Positions 22,050 through 31,587 of a stretch of DNA of 64,000 nt are shown piece after piece; within the stretch, counting starts at the first letter, position 1; the number at the start of each line of letters is the position of its first letter. The DNA lies in NCBI GenBank assembly GCA_030447665.1, contig JAUJOJ010000003.1, positions 125,236 to 189,235 of the forward strand, in the 5' to 3' direction. The notes beneath the pieces were generated by a model. That model saw only the letters and a program-made list of their open reading frames with translations, did not search any database and was not told where the DNA came from. The position numbers and the translations under genes were made by a program. This stretch comes from Allosphingosinicella sp. GTDB taxonomy: Bacteria; Pseudomonadota; Alphaproteobacteria; Sphingomonadales; Sphingomonadaceae.

Positions 22050-22142
22050 GCGCACCTTCCCGATCTCCCACGCGCCGGTCGCTTTTTCGGGAAGTGCGCC
22101 GCGGCGCGGCTAGGGTCGCCCAAGGAAAAGAAGGACTTCTGA

Positions 22143-24018
22143 ATGGCGACGGCCACGCATTTCCTGACACCGGAAGAAGCTCGGGCCGATGTGCCGCTCG
22201 AGGCTGTGGTCGTGCGTTTCGCGGGCGACAGCGGCGACGGCATGCAGCTGACCGGCGGGCAATTCACCTTGTCGACCGCGCTTGCCGGCAACGATCTGGC
22301 GACATTCCCCGATTTTCCGGCCGAGATCCGCGCGCCCGCAGGGGACGACCTTCGGCGTCTCGGCCTTCCAGATCAATTTCGGCTCGTCCGCGATCGAAAC
22401 GGCGGGCGATGCGCCGGACGTGCTCGTCGCGATGAACCCGGCGGCGCTCAGGGTGAATGTGGACGCGCTGAAGCCGGGCGGGCTCATCATCGCGGACGAG
22501 GGCGAGTTCGGCGCGCGCAACCTTGCCAAGGCCGGATATGAATCCAATCCGCTCGAGGATGGTTCGCTCGCCAAGTGGCAACTCGTCTCCTTCAACATCA
22601 GCCAGCTGACCATGGATGCCGTGAAGCCGTTCGGGCTCGGCAACAAGGAAGCGCTGCGCTGCAAGAATATGTGGACGCTGGGGCTCGCGCTCTGGATGTT
22701 CGATCGCGACCGGGGGCCGATCGAAGAATGGCTCCGCACCAAATTCGCCAAGGCGCCGGAGCTTGCCGAAGCCAATATCGCGGCGCTGAACGCCGGCCAT
22801 GCTTATGGCGAGACGGCGGAGATCGGCGGCCAGATCCCGCAGCATCATATCGAGCCCGCGCCCGCCGAGCCGGGCCTTTATCGCACCGTGACGGGAGCCG
22901 AGGCGATTTCGCTCGGACTCGTGGTGGGCGCCCAGCTTGCCGGGCTCAAGATGTTCTTCGGCGGCTATCCGATCACGCCCGCGTCGGCGATCCTGCACCA
23001 TCTGTCCCGCCTCAAGGAATATGGCGTCACCACCTTCCAGGCGGAGGACGAGATCGCCGCGATCGGCAGCGCCATCGGCGCAAGCTTCGCCGGCTCGCTC
23101 GGCGTCACCTCCTCGTCGGGTCCGGGCATCGCGCTCAAGGCGGAGGCGATGGGCCTCGCGATCATGACCGAGCTTCCGCTCGTGATCGTCAACTCGCAGC
23201 GGGGAGGGCCCTCCACCGGCCTTCCGACCAAGACCGAGCAATCGGACCTGTACCAGGCCGTCTACGGCCGCAACGGCGATGCGCCGATGCCCGTCATCGC
23301 CGCCCGCTCGCCGGCCGACGCCTTCGACTGCGCGATCGAGGCCTGCCGCATCGCCACCCAATATATGACCCCGGTGATGCTCCTCACCGACGGCTATATC
23401 GCCAATGCGGCCGAGCCGTGGAAGGTGCCGGACATGGGCCGCTACCAGCCCTTCCCGGTGCGCTTCCATGACGAGGCCCCGGCTGAAGGGCAGCCGGTAA
23501 ATCCCTATGCAAGGGACGAAAAGCTTGCGCGGGTGTGGATCAAGCCGGGAACCCCGAAGCTCACCCACCGGATCGGCGGCATCGAGAAGAATGCCGGCAC
23601 CGGGCATATCGACTACGCTCCTGCCAACCACCAGAAGATGACGGACATCCGCGCCGGCAAGGTGGCCGGTGTCGACATCCCGGACCAGGAGGTCACGCTT
23701 GGAGAGGCAGGCGGATGGCTGGCCGTCGTCGGCTGGGGCTCGACCTTTGGGCCGATCCATCAGGCGGTCCGCCGGGCCCGCGGACGCGGCCTCGACGTCA
23801 GCCACGTCCATATCCGCCACATCTGGCCGCTGCCAGGAAATCTGGGCGATCTTCTAAGGCGTTACAAGCGGGTCATTGTTCCGGAGATGAACAGCGGCCA
23901 GTTGAAGACGGTGCTCCGCGACCAATATCTGGTCGATGCGCGGCCGGTGACGAAGGTGTCCGGGCAGCCGTTCAAGATTTCCGAGATCGAGGCGGCCATC
24001 GAGGAGGCGCTCGCATGA
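22143..24018 (+). CDS. korA: 2-oxoacid:acceptor oxidoreductase subunit alpha (KorA), one frameshift
   Basis: Fused gamma-alpha subunit of 2-oxoglutarate:ferredoxin oxidoreductase, converting 2-oxoacids to acyl-CoA with ferredoxin reduction. N-terminal gamma domain: [20 protein letters not shown]. The frame breaks after EIRAPAG because one G too many stands in 22341-22344; the next frame continues [14 protein letters not shown]. Alpha domain: [45 protein letters not shown], and [21 protein letters not shown]-terminal [13 protein letters not shown]. Its stop overlaps the start of a 25-codon gene (ATGA), then korB. Confidence 0.9.
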
Positions 24019-24092
24019 GCAATCCTCGTCCCTTGTCGCTCATCCTTCTGCTGATCGCTGTGCTGGCCGTGATCCTTTATCTTCGAGGCTGA
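24015..24092 (+). CDS. 25-residue single-pass membrane microprotein between korA and korB
   Basis: Sequence begins [20 protein letters not shown] and ends LYLRG: a short polar N-terminus, one transmembrane helix of about 17 aliphatic residues and a basic end. ATG overlaps the korA stop, and korB starts three bases after its stop, so it is positioned for coupled translation. Too short for standard callers. Possible role: anchoring the otherwise soluble KorAB complex at the membrane. That role is inference. Confidence 0.6.
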   Translation: MSNPRPLSLILLLIAVLAVILYLRG

Positions 24093-24095
24093 TCC

Positions 24096-25118
24096 ATGAA
24101 CGAGATGACCAAGCTCACCGCGAAGGACTTCGCGACCGACCAGGAGGTCCGCTGGTGCCCCGGCTGCGGCGACTATGCCGTGCTGAAGGCAGTGCAGCGC
24201 ACCATGCCGGAGCTCGGCGTCCGGCCGGAAAATGTCGTGTTCGTCTCCGGCATCGGCTGCTCGAGCCGCTTCCCTTATTATATGGAGACCTACGGCTTCC
24301 ACACCATCCACGGCCGCGCGCCGACCTTTGCGACCGGCATCAAGCTCGCCAATCCCGAGCTCGACGTGTGGATCATCACTGGCGACGGCGACGCGCTCTC
24401 GATCGGCGGCAATCACACGATGCACATCCTACGCCGCAATCTCGATTGCCAGATCCTGCTGTTCAACAACGAGATCTATGGCCTGACCAAGGGCCAATAT
24501 TCGCCCACCAGCCGGGTCGGCACTCGCTCGCCCTCGACGCCGTTCGGCTCGGTCGACCGGCCGGCGAGCCCGTGCGCCTTTGCATTGGGATCGGGTGCGC
24601 GCTTCGTCGCCCGCGGCATCGACGTCCACAAGAATCTGCCGGACGTGTTCAAGGCCGCCCATGCTCACCGGGGCGCGAGCTTCGTCGAGATTTACCAGAA
24701 TTGCATCGTTTATAATGACGACGTGTTCGCCCCGTTCACGGCCAAGGAGAATGCCGGCAATCAGCTCTGGTTGAAGGCCGGCGAGCCGATGCTGTTCGCG
24801 GGCGGCACCAAGGGCATTGCGCTCGATCGCGACCAGTTGGCCGTCAAGGTTGTCGAGGTCGAAGGCGGCGATTGGCAGACGGCCGGCGTGCTCGTCCACG
24901 ATCCGAAAAATCGTTCGGTGGCCCACATGCTGGTCGAGATGCCGCTGGTCGGCTTCCCGGTTGCGCTCGGCGTCGTCTACGAGGATCCGGCGCCGACCTT
25001 CGAAAGCGCCGTCGTCGAACAGAACATGCAGGCGAGCGCCGGCAAGACTCCGAACCTCCAGGCGTTGGTCAGCAAGGGCCAGAGCTGGGAAGTGACCAAA
25101 GAGCCGCACGCAATCTAG
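24096..25118 (+). CDS. korB: 2-oxoacid:ferredoxin oxidoreductase subunit beta (KorB)
   Basis: Thiamine-diphosphate-binding subunit, 340 residues, intact. Iron-sulfur/ThDP region begins VRWCPGCGDYAVLKAV; FVSGIGCSSRFPYY follows; the ThDP motif is ITGDGDALSIGGNH to LLFNNEIYGLTKGQYSPTS; GASFVEIYQNCIVYNDD is a typical late block. GAGG lies eight bases upstream of the ATG. Pairs with KorA; expected to run the oxidative 2-oxoglutarate step or its reverse depending on ferredoxin. Confidence 0.95.
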   Translation: MNEMTKLTAKDFATDQEVRWCPGCGDYAVLKAVQRTMPELGVRPENVVFVSGIGCSSRFPYYMETYGFHTIHGRAPTFATGIKLANPELDVWIITGDGDALSIGGNHTMHILRRNLDCQILLFNNEIYGLTKGQYSPTSRVGTRSPSTPFGSVDRPASPCAFALGSGARFVARGIDVHKNLPDVFKAAHAHRGASFVEIYQNCIVYNDDVFAPFTAKENAGNQLWLKAGEPMLFAGGTKGIALDRDQLAVKVVEVEGGDWQTAGVLVHDPKNRSVAHMLVEMPLVGFPVALGVVYEDPAPTFESAVVEQNMQASAGKTPNLQALVSKGQSWEVTKEPHAI

Positions 25119-25190
25119 GCTATCAGCTTCAATCTGGAGCGAGTCTAAAGGCCGTCTGGACGGCAGCGCTCGTGGACGCGAAGGGGAGGG

Positions 25191-26571
25191 ATGGCCGATC
25201 CCACCATCCTCTGGCTTCGCCAGGACCTTCGCCTCCATGACCAGCCGGCATTGGCGGCGGCAGCTTCGGAAGGGCCGGTGCTGCCGGTCTACATCCTCGA
25301 CGATGTTTCTCCCGGCCGATGGGCGATCGGCGGTGCGCAGCTTTGGTGGCTTCATCATTCGCTCGCCAGCCTCGGCGAAGCGCTGGAGGCGCGAGGCTCG
25401 CGTCTCGTCCTTCGGCGCGGCGAAGCGGCGGCGGAGCTTGCGCGGCTGGCAGCCGAGCTGGGCACGCGGCGGATCCATGCAGTGCCGCATCATGAGCCCT
25501 GGTGGACGGATGCCGAGGACCGCGTCGCCCGGACGCATGACCTTCAACTGCACGACGGCAATCAACTCGCGCCGCCGCGCGATGTGGTGAATGGCGGGGG
25601 GACAGCCTACAGGATCTACTCGCCCTTCTTCCAGGCGCTCCAGCAGCACCTTCCTCCCCACGAGCCTGATCCAGCTCCTGAGCGTCTCGTCCCGCCGGCA
25701 GAATGGCCGGCAGGCGACAGCCTCGCCGAATGGTCATTGCTGCCGACGAAGCCGGATTGGGCGGCCGAGTTTCCGGCGCTCTGGGCTCCCGGGGAAGCCG
25801 GCGCGTCGCGTTCGCTCGATGCCTTCGCCGGCGGCGTTGCCGATTACCTGGACCGCCGAAACCTCCCTTCCGAGGAGGGAACTTCCCGCCTGTCGCCGCA
25901 CCTGCACTTCGGCGAGATCTCGCCGGCCACCGTCTATCATCGCGCGGTGGAAGCCGGCGACGGCGCCGGATCGAAGTTCATCAAGGAACTGGCGTGGCGG
26001 GATTTCACGCAGGCGCAGATGGCAGCGCACCCCGCCATCGGCGAGCGTCATGCCCGCTTTGTCTTCGACCGTTTCCCGTGGCGCCGGAGCGAGGAAGCGG
26101 CGGACGATTTCGTCGCCTGGACCTCCGGGCGGACAGGCTATCCGATCGTCGATGCCGGGATGCGGCAGCTCTGGCGGGTGGGCTGGATCCACAATCGTGT
26201 CCGGATGATCGTCGCGAGCTTTCTGGTGAAGCACCTGCTGATCGACTGGCGCGACGGGGCGCGCTGGTTCTGGGACACGCTGGTCGATGCCGATTACGGC
26301 AACAACAGCGTCAACTGGCAGTGGATCGCGGGTTCGGGTTTCGATTCCAATCAGTTCGTGCGGATCATGGCCCCGCTGACGCAGTCCACTAAATTCGACG
26401 CCGCCGGCCTATATACGCCGCTGGGTGCCCGAGCTTGCCGGCCTCGACGACGAAACGATCCACGATCCGGATGAACATGGCGCCCGGCCCGCCGCTTATC
26501 CGCCGAAGATGATCGGCCATCGCGAAGCCCGCGCGCGGGCTCTTGCCGCCTACGCATCGGTCAGCGCCTGA
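25191..26571 (+). CDS. phrB: Deoxyribodipyrimidine photolyase, one frameshift
   Basis: Light-driven repair of cyclobutane pyrimidine dimers (cryptochrome/photolyase family). N-terminal antenna domain: ILWLRQDLRLHDQPAL. FAD domain: RLSPHLHFGEISPATVYH, FIKELAWRDF, YPIVDAGMRQLWRVGWIHNR, and WNYNSNNW-like DADYGNNSVNWQWIAGSG. After AAGL the frame shifts near 26408; the next frame gives RRWVPELAGLDDETIHDPDE and KMIGHREARARALAAY to the stop. Photolyase versus cryptochrome cannot be separated by eye, but the Trp and Asn positions favour a repair enzyme. Confidence 0.87.
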
Positions 26572-26630
26572 TCCATCCGAACCGGCAGGCGCCGATTGCG
26601 CATCCGGTCCACAAGGCCTGCCACAAGCCA

Positions 26631-26681
26631 CGCGCCATGGACCAGCACGCGCCATGAACCAGCACGCGCCATGAACCAGCA
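26631..26681 (+). repeat. Three tandem 17-bp repeats at the start of the cfa gene
   Basis: Unit CGCGCCATGAACCAGCA; the first copy has one G for A change. Because 17 is not a multiple of three, each copy offers an ATG (26637, 26654, 26671) in a different frame; only the third is in frame with the downstream gene. Confidence 0.85.
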
Positions 26682-27926
26682 GTCGAGGGGCCGCCATCTT
26701 GTCGCTGCCGATCGGGGCTTTGCCACCGGCGGCGGGCTGGTCGCGCGTCTGTTCGGCGGCGGTTTCCGCAAGATCCTGGACCGGATCGACGGCGGCCTTC
26801 GAGAGGGCGGCATCGATGCGACGCTGCCGGATGGATCGAAGCGGATCCTGGGCGGGCGCCGCCCCGGCCCGATGCCCGTCGTTCAGCTCCACAGCTGGCG
26901 CGCGATCGTGCGGCTGGTAACCTCGGGCTCGGTCGGCTGGTACAAGGCCTGGGCGCTTGGCGAATGGTCGAGCCCGGACCCGGTGCCGCTATTCGATCTG
27001 TTCATGCGCAATGGGGAGAGCCTTGGCGAAGTGGCTCGCGCGAAAGGGATTTGGCGCAAGCTCAACCGCGCCGCCCATCTCCTCCGCAGGAACAGCAAGT
27101 CGCGGGCGCGGCTCAACATCGCCTTTCACTATGATCTCGGCAACGACTTCTATTCGGCTTGGCTCGATCGCAGCATGACCTATTCGAGCGCGATCTTCTT
27201 GAGCGATGAGCCGCTGGAGGAAGCGCAGGCGCGGAAGATCCGGGCTTTACTGGACCGGCTCGATCTCCAGCCCGGCCAGCGCCTGCTCGAGATCGGATGC
27301 GGCTGGGGCTCGCTCGCGGAGATCGCGGCGAAGGAATATGGCGTGGAGGTCGTCGGCCTCACTCTTTCCGCCGAGCAGAAGGCCTATGCCGACACGCGAT
27401 TGGCAAGGGCGGGCCTTGCCGACCGGGTAAGGATCGAGCTCACCGACTATCGCGACGTCCAGGGCCGCTTCGATGCGGTGGCGAGCATCGAGATGGTGGA
27501 AGCCGTCGGCCAGGATTACTGGCCCTCCTTTCTCCACGCCGTCGCGCGGGTGCTGAAGCCAAGCGGGCGCGCCGCGATCCAATTCATCTCGATCCGAGAA
27601 GAGCTGTTCGACAGCTATGCGTCCAGCGCGGACTTCATCCAGACCTACATCTTTCCGGGCGGCATGCTGATCAGCGAGCCGCGTTTCCAGGCGATGGCCG
27701 AGCTCGTCGGCCTCAACTGGCGCGACCGCAGGGCTTTGGGCCCGATTATGCGGAGACGCTGAAGCGCTGGCGCGGCCGCTATGAGGATGCCGTGGCGGAG
27801 GGGAGGCTCCCCGCGGGTTTCGACGAGCCGTTCCACGATCTGTGGCGCTACTACCTCATGTATTGCGAAGGCGGCTTTCGCGGCGGCGGCATCGACGTGG
27901 CGCAGGTAACGCTGGTGAAACGATGA
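26671..27926 (+). CDS. cfa: Cyclopropane-fatty-acyl-phospholipid synthase family protein, one frameshift
   Basis: SAM-dependent methyltransferase that adds methylene across unsaturated acyl chains of phospholipids. N-terminal lipid-binding region (VRLVTSGSVGWYKAWALGEW), then the conserved AFHYDLGNDFYSAWLDRSMT, SAM motif I LLEIGCGWGSLAE, GLTLSAEQKAYA, SIEMVEAVGQDYW and FIQTYIFPGGML. The frame shifts near 27740 after GLNWRDR; the next frame gives FGPDYAETLKRWRGRYEDAV and MYCEGGFRGGGIDVAQ to the stop. The start lies in the third copy of a 17-bp tandem repeat. Confidence 0.87.
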
Positions 27927-27968
27927 AGCGGGACGCTGCCCGGCCGACGCCCGACGCACTTCGGTGAA

Positions 27969-28107
27969 GTGGATCCTAGACCAAGCTGCGCGGAATAGGC
28001 CACTTCGCTTCGTCATGCCGGACTTGATCCGGCATCCACCTGTTCTTCTATTAGGTAGCTCCGGTCTAGAAGGTGGACCCCGGATCGAGTCCGGGGTGAC
28101 GATCCAC
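27969..28107. repeat. Palindromic intergenic repeat with terminal inverted ends
   Basis: Hairpins 28015-28022/28028-28035 (stem ATGCCGGA) and 28077-28084/28090-28097 (stem ACCCCGGA) are bracketed by GTGGATC (27969-27975) and its complement (28101-28107), plus CTAGACC/GGTCTAG (27976-27982, 28063-28069). No coding sequence inside. Fills the gap between cfa and the SDR gene and could act as a bidirectional terminator. Confidence 0.5.
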
Positions 28108-28115
28108 AATGCTCT

Positions 28116-28820
28116 TTAAATTCGGAGCCGGTATCCCGTTTCGAAATCGGATCGCAGCAGCGCGGCGATCGCGTCCGCGGCAGCCTTGGGCGGCTTCAGC
28201 TGGCTCTGATCCTCGCCCGGAAAGGCTTCCTGCCGCATCCCGGTCGCAGTGGCTCCCGGGTCTATGATCGCGACCTTGGGCGAGGGGAAATTCCGCACCT
28301 CGTCGGCATAGCTCAACGCCAAAGTTTCCAGCGCCGCTTTCGATGCGCCATATGCGCCCCAGAAGGCTCTTGGCTGACGCCCGACGCTGGACGTGACCGC
28401 CAGCACCCGGCCTTGGCTGCTCTTCCTCAGCAAGGTGTCGAAGGCGGCGATCAGCGCCTGGGGCGCGAGCAGGTTGAGCGTCAGGAGCTTCGTAAATTCC
28501 TTGCCGTCGATGTTCGGCACCGGCGACAGCGTGCCGAGCATCGCCGCGTTGAGCACGAGAATGTCGAGCGCCTGCCACCGCTCCGCCATCGCGGCGGCGA
28601 GCCGTGCGATGCTCTCACTCTCAGCCAGATCCAGCGGCGCTATCGTCGCGCTTCCGCCGGCCTCGTGGATCCGCTCCTCGACCTCCTCCAAGGCTCCGGC
28701 CGTGCGCGCGGCAAGCACCACATGCGCGCCCTCCCGCGCGAGGGCTTCGGCTGTCGCCGCGCCGATGCCGCGGCTGGCGCCGGTCACCAGCGCCACCTGT
28801 CCGTCGAGAAAGCCCGGCAC
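28116..28820 (-). CDS. Short-chain dehydrogenase/reductase (SDR)
   Basis: NAD(P)-dependent oxidoreductase, 234 residues. Cofactor motif VTGASRGIGAATAEA near residue 12, LVLNAAML (the NAG-like motif), active-site Ser in AVTSSVGRQ, and YxxxK in AYGASKAALETLA. C-terminus DPGATATGMRQEAFP is typical. Substrate unknown. GTG start shares a base with the purF stop (TAGTG), so it is translated as the second gene of a purF-SDR unit. Confidence 0.9.
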   Translation of the reverse strand: MPGFLDGQVALVTGASRGIGAATAEALAREGAHVVLAARTAGALEEVEERIHEAGGSATIAPLDLAESESIARLAAAMAERWQALDILVLNAAMLGTLSPVPNIDGKEFTKLLTLNLLAPQALIAAFDTLLRKSSQGRVLAVTSSVGRQPRAFWGAYGASKAALETLALSYADEVRNFPSPKVAIIDPGATATGMRQEAFPGEDQSQLKPPKAAADAIAALLRSDFETGYRLRI

Positions 28821-30289
28821 TAAGCGTAGCGTTCCGCCAGAAGCGCGAGCTGATCGGTAGGCTCCGAATCCTCATGATCGGTGAGGCGGGTCGGATAATC
28901 GCCGGTGAAGCAGGCATCGCAATGCTGCGGCTGCGCCTCGTCCCGCATGTCTTCGCCGACCGCACGATAGAGACCGTCGATGGAGACGAAGGCGAGGCTG
29001 TCGGCCTTGATGTAATTGTTCATCTCGGCGACGTTCATCTGCGCGGCGAGCAGCTTCTTCCGCTCGGGCGTGTCGACCCCGTAGAAGCAGCTGTGGCGCG
29101 TCGGCGGGCTCGCGATCCGCATATGGACCTCGCGCGCGCCCGCTTCGCGCAGCATCTGCACGATCTTGAGGCTGGTGGTGCCGCGCACGATCGAATCGTC
29201 GACGAGGACGAGGCGCTTGCCTCGGATCAGCGCGCTGTTGGCGTTGTGCTTCAATTTGACGCCGAGGTGGCGGACCTGGTCGCCCGGCTGGATGAAGGTG
29301 CGCCCGACATAGTGGGAGCGGATGATGCCGAGCTCGAACGGAATGCCCGATTGCTGCGCGTAGCCGATCGCTGCCGGCACGCCCGAATCCGGGACCGGCA
29401 CGACATAATCGGCATCCACCGGGTTCTCGCGCGCCAGCTCGGCGCCGATCTGCTTCCTCACCGTGTAGACGGATTGACCATCGACGATGCTGTCCGGCCT
29501 TGAGAAATAGACGTGCTCGAAGATGCAGGGGCGGGGGCGGATCGCGTTGAACGGCCGGTGCGAGCGCACGCCTTTTTCCGAAACGACGACCAGCTCTCCC
29601 GGCTCCACCGAGCGGATGTAGGTCGCGCCGATCACGTCGAGCGCCACCGTCTCCGAGGCGAAGATATAGGCCTCGCCGAGCCGGCCCATCACCAGCGGCC
29701 GGATGCCGAGCGGATCGCGGCAGGCGAGCATGCCTTCGCTGGTGAGGCAGACCAGCGAATAAGCGCCTTCGACCTGCTTCAGCGCGTCGATGAAGCGGTC
29801 GAGCAGGGTGCGGTAGGTCGAGGTCGCGACGAGATGGATGATCACCTCGGTGTCGCTCGTCGATTGGAAGATCGAGCCGCGGCGGTTGAGCTCGCGCCGG
29901 AGCCGCATCGCGTTCGAGATATTGCCGTTATGGGCGACCGCGAATCCACCCGAGGAAAGTTCGGCGAAGAGCGGCTGCACGTTGCGAAGCGCGGTCTCAC
30001 CCGTGGTCGAATAGCGGACATGGCCGATCGCAGCGCGCCCTGCCAGGGTTCGGATCACGTCGTCGCGATCGAAATTACCGGCGACATGCCCCATCGCGCG
30101 GTGGCTGTGGAACAGCCGCCCGTCCCAGCTGGTGATGCCGGCCGCTTCCTGGCCGCGGTGCTGCAGCGCGTGAAGGCCGAGCGCGGTTACCGCCGCCGCG
30201 GTCTCGGCGCCCCAGATGCCGAACACGCCGCATTCCTCGCGCAGCTTGTCGCCAGAAAGCTCCGGATCGAAAGGATTGGTCGTCAGCAT
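28820..30289 (-). CDS. purF: Amidophosphoribosyltransferase
   Basis: First committed step of purine synthesis: PRPP plus glutamine to phosphoribosylamine. Short propeptide, then the catalytic Cys exposed in REECGVFGIWG; glutaminase motifs GHVRYSTTG and AVAHNGNISNA; PRPP loop LVLVDDSIVRGTTS; flexible-loop region YVGRTFIQP. Cysteines near the end (HCDACFTGDYPT) and CFYGVDTP match the family. 489 residues, no frameshift. Divergent from the lipoprotein gene across 160 bases. Confidence 0.96.
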   Translation of the reverse strand: MLTTNPFDPELSGDKLREECGVFGIWGAETAAAVTALGLHALQHRGQEAAGITSWDGRLFHSHRAMGHVAGNFDRDDVIRTLAGRAAIGHVRYSTTGETALRNVQPLFAELSSGGFAVAHNGNISNAMRLRRELNRRGSIFQSTSDTEVIIHLVATSTYRTLLDRFIDALKQVEGAYSLVCLTSEGMLACRDPLGIRPLVMGRLGEAYIFASETVALDVIGATYIRSVEPGELVVVSEKGVRSHRPFNAIRPRPCIFEHVYFSRPDSIVDGQSVYTVRKQIGAELARENPVDADYVVPVPDSGVPAAIGYAQQSGIPFELGIIRSHYVGRTFIQPGDQVRHLGVKLKHNANSALIRGKRLVLVDDSIVRGTTSLKIVQMLREAGAREVHMRIASPPTRHSCFYGVDTPERKKLLAAQMNVAEMNNYIKADSLAFVSIDGLYRAVGEDMRDEAQPQHCDACFTGDYPTRLTDHEDSEPTDQLALLAERYA

Positions 30290-30451
30290 GTGTTGGCCCG
30301 TCGCTCACCCCGTGCCCGCGCCATATAGGCAGCGCAGACGGGTTTGTCGCCTCGTTGTCACAAATTGATGTGGATTATCTGGCCGAGCGTGCCGTAGACC
30401 GCATCTGCCTGATTGCCTGAACCCTCGCTCGCTTTCAGGCGTAGGAGAGAC

Positions 30452-30982
30452 ATGAAGAAGCTTCTCGCTGCCGCTTTGCTCCTTGCGTCCTGCTCCGGTT
30501 CGGACGATCCCGAGCGAAAGGCCGGCGGCAATTCCGCGGCTCCGGCGGTTCAGGACAGGGAGCAGAGCGAGAGGTCCGGAACGCCGAGTGCGCTGGGAAC
30601 GCTTACCGGCCTTTACGAGGGCGGCGGCCGGGAGCCGCGCCACCAGATGTGCGTCGTGAAGGGGCAGGGGGGCGAGCAGCGCTTCGGCCTCATCGTCTGG
30701 GGCGGCAGCCAGCATAGCTGCTCCGGCAGCGGCACCGTCGCCCGGACCGGCGACAGGCTGCGCCTCGCCATGGCCGGCGATTCCGCCTGCACGATCGAAG
30801 CGAGCATCTCGGGCAAGACGATCACGCTGCCCGCGACGGTGCCCCAGGGCTGCGCTTATTATTGCGGACAGCGCGCGGCGCTCGGGGGCGCCGAATTGAC
30901 GCAGCAGGCCACCACCGAACAGGCGGCGATGCGCGCCAAGGATCTGGTCGGCGAGCCCCTCTGCGCGGGTGAGGGCGGCTAA
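30452..30982 (+). CDS. Putative lipoprotein of unknown function (176 aa)
   Basis: Lipoprotein signal MKKLLAAALLLASCSGSDD (lipobox LASC). Mature part is Ser/Gly/Pro-rich, then a compact domain with four further cysteines (HQMCVVKGQ, QHSCSGSG, SACTIEAS, GCAYYCGQ) suited to disulfides in the periplasm. GGAGAGA just upstream of the ATG. No family recognised; I note resemblance to small secreted domains that measure or bind envelope components, but cannot assign one. Confidence 0.75.
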   Translation: MKKLLAAALLLASCSGSDDPERKAGGNSAAPAVQDREQSERSGTPSALGTLTGLYEGGGREPRHQMCVVKGQGGEQRFGLIVWGGSQHSCSGSGTVARTGDRLRLAMAGDSACTIEASISGKTITLPATVPQGCAYYCGQRAALGGAELTQQATTEQAAMRAKDLVGEPLCAGEGG

Positions 30983-30989
30983 TAGAACT

Positions 30990-31010
30990 CCTCTCCCCTT
31001 GTGGGAGAGG
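30990..31010 (+). terminator. Hairpin downstream of lipoprotein gene
   Basis: Eight-bp perfect stem 30990-30997 with 31003-31010 (CCTCTCCC). No U-run follows; it may be half of a dispersed repeat rather than a true terminator. Confidence 0.4.
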
Positions 31011-31017
31011 ACAGGGA

Positions 31018-31040
31018 CCCTCCCCCATCGAGGGGGAGGG
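31018..31040 (+). terminator. Second hairpin, same core as the 1.7-kb repeat
   Basis: Nine-bp perfect stem 31018-31026 with 31032-31040 (CCCTCCCCC), followed by GCTTTGAGCTTG. The CCCTCCCC/GGGGAGGG core recurs inside the element at 1643-1782. Confidence 0.4.
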
Positions 31041-31089
31041 GCTTTGAGCTTGTCCCCGGTGCGCCGCATGCCGCAGTGCGGCAGCGGTG

Positions 31090-31118
31090 TTGACTAAGCC
31101 GAACCCCCTTTCTAAAGG
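31090..31118 (+). promoter_or_regulatory. Candidate sigma70 promoter of the F0 operon
   Basis: TTGACT at 31090-31095 and TAAAGG at 31113-31118 with 17-base spacing, about 90 bases before atpI and after the two hairpins. Confidence 0.4.
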
Positions 31119-31206
31119 AACCGCGCCTTGGCGGGTTCGTTCGCCGGCATGTCCCACGCCCGCTTGAAGCCACCGATTCGGACATGGCTTCGCTTTGGAG
31201 AAAGAC

Positions 31207-31527
31207 ATGGCGGTAGATGAGCCCGGGCAGGACCCGAAGCTTCAGGAAGACGCCCGGCTGGCCTCGCTCGATGCGCGGCTCCGTCAGGCGCAGGCCGATG
31301 AAGCGGTGAGGACCGGCCAGGCGCGGCCAAAAGCTGATCGCAACGAGCAGCTCGGCAACCGCGTCCTGTCCTATCTGATCGGGGGCCTTGCCGGCGGAGC
31401 GTTGATCGGCTGGGTTCTCGACCGGCTGTTCGGCACGTCGCCCCTGCTCCTGATCTCGCTGCTGATCCTCGGAACGGTCGGCGGGTTCTGGAACATCATC
31501 AAGATTTCCACCCAGCGCCCGGACTGA
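31207..31527 (+). CDS. atpI: ATP synthase protein I (AtpI/AtpZ)
   Basis: Small two-helix membrane protein, 106 residues, encoded first in alphaproteobacterial F0 operons; helps c-ring assembly and Mg2+ supply. Charged N-terminal half (LQEDARLASLDARLRQAQ), then hydrophobic LIGGLAGGALIGWVLD and LLLISLLILGTVGGFWNI. GGAG seven bases before the ATG. Followed by atpB. Confidence 0.88.
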   Translation: MAVDEPGQDPKLQEDARLASLDARLRQAQADEAVRTGQARPKADRNEQLGNRVLSYLIGGLAGGALIGWVLDRLFGTSPLLLISLLILGTVGGFWNIIKISTQRPD

Positions 31528-31587
31528 ACCTCGGGCGCTTGAGTTATGAGCCAAGGCCAGTCGGCGCTTGGGCAAACGGGGACAGAC

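Noticed and set aside
22264-23820. 518-residue minus-strand ORF over korA
   Set aside because: Shadow of korA; no domain.
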